In this document: positions 63,646 to 64,000 of the stretch, piece by piece | Layout: every line of letters starts with the position of its first letter | Numbering within the stretch: position 1 is the first letter of the stretch | DNA from: Dioszegia crocea | Taxonomy: Eukaryota > Basidiomycota > Tremellomycetes > Tremellales > Bulleribasidiaceae | Direction: 5' to 3' | Assembly (NCBI GenBank): GCA_001600615.1 | Contig: BCKK01000003.1 | Coordinates: 1,846,181-1,910,180 of the forward strand | DNA: 64,000 bases | The notes under the pieces: generated by a model | Told to the model about the DNA's origin: nothing | Databases searched by the model: none | What the model saw: the letters and a program-made list of their open reading frames with translations, nothing else | Position numbers and translations under genes: made by a program

Positions 63646-64000
63646 ATGGCTTCTCGAAATGCGATCGTGCCACAGGCCGAAAGGCTCTTTGATGGTAATA
63701 TGCACAAATCAGACGTGTGGTCCATCTTTACGTGAGTCAAACGTACCGATCGTAGAGTTGTTGCTGATTGCCAGCCCCGCCAATGTTCCCGCAGATACCA
63801 TCAACCTGGGTCAGGGCTTCATGAACTGGGCGCCACCCCGATGGATCATGGATGGGCTACACGAAGCCATGACGTCTGAAGTCATGATCAACCACTACTG
63901 CCACCCGCGCGGCCGACCAAAGTTGATTAAGGCGCTCAAGAATCACTTCTCGCCCAAGTTTGAGAATCTCGTTAGGGAGGGAAGAGAGTTGAAGGATACA
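63646..64000 (+). CDS. kynurenine aminotransferase-like PLP enzyme (5' part, runs off window)
   Basis: Exon 1 (63646-63731) and exon 2 from 63775 to the window edge are seen; the 43-nt intron has GTGAGT and a CTGAT...CCAG end. The start MASRNAIVPQAERLF leads to VWSIFTPAN, then NLGQGFMNWAPP and HPRGRPKLIKAL, the N-terminal signature of class I aminotransferases of the Bna3/kynurenine aminotransferase type. They convert kynurenine to kynurenate with a 2-oxo acid. The PLP lysine lies beyond the window. With the ATG at 63646 the protein is cytosolic; the upstream extension would make it mitochondrial, where yeast Bna3 relatives are found. Confidence 0.85.

Overview
The window is nuclear DNA of a basidiomycete, most likely a Tremellomycetes yeast. 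Coding sequence is dense and broken by many short introns (34 to about 150 nt, GT/AG, with CTGAC/CTAAT-like branch sites just before the acceptor). Genes lie on both strands without operons, promoters are compact, and several products (Rvb1, HID1, hybrid histidine kinase, Zn2Cys6 factor) are typically fungal. Exon boundaries were read by eye from splice consensus and frame continuity. For nearly every multi-exon model the exon lengths sum to a multiple of three. There is no sign of a prokaryotic, viral or transposon-derived block, and no tRNA, rRNA or CRISPR array was seen.

Layout. 0-5 kb: an unknown gene, mitochondrial ribosomal protein bL34m, and divergently the AAA+ helicase RVB1, whose last intron carries a CTCTTCC minisatellite with a 100-N assembly gap. 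5-9 kb: an unknown intronless gene and two tandem BTB-like paralogues. 9.3-13.6 kb: a P2B-type Ca2+-ATPase (Pmc1-like). 14-20 kb: three small disordered proteins and an intronless fusion of a Gfo/Idh/MocA oxidoreductase with a DUF6807 (PmoA-like) domain. 20-31.4 kb: an FAD monooxygenase, HID1, a membrane hybrid histidine kinase, and a D-erythronate dehydrogenase-like epimerase. 32-37.4 kb: a membrane protein with four LE.D.KW repeats and a DEAH-helicase-like protein whose catalytic motifs are degenerate.

39-54.5 kb looks like a glycoside-utilisation cluster: a Zn2Cys6 regulator, a GH78 alpha-L-rhamnosidase, an MFS sugar transporter, a GH1 beta-glucosidase and a GH43 beta-xylosidase/arabinosidase. 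None of the three hydrolases shows a signal peptide. The simplest reading is that the transporter imports an intact glycoside and the hydrolases trim it inside the cell. A short GC-rich element is shared by the GH78/MFS and GH1 promoters, and a CGG-N9-CCG palindrome lies upstream of GH43.

56-61.4 kb holds a tandem family of intronless, predicted tail-anchored coiled-coil proteins: two intact copies and two copies broken by stops or a frameshift. The window closes with ribosomal protein uL6 (RPL9) and the 5' part of a kynurenine-aminotransferase-like gene. The latter has an ATG-less in-frame extension resembling a mitochondrial presequence. The strongest candidates for something undescribed are the glycoside cluster, the tail-anchored family, the degenerate DEAH protein and the oxidoreductase-DUF6807 fusion.
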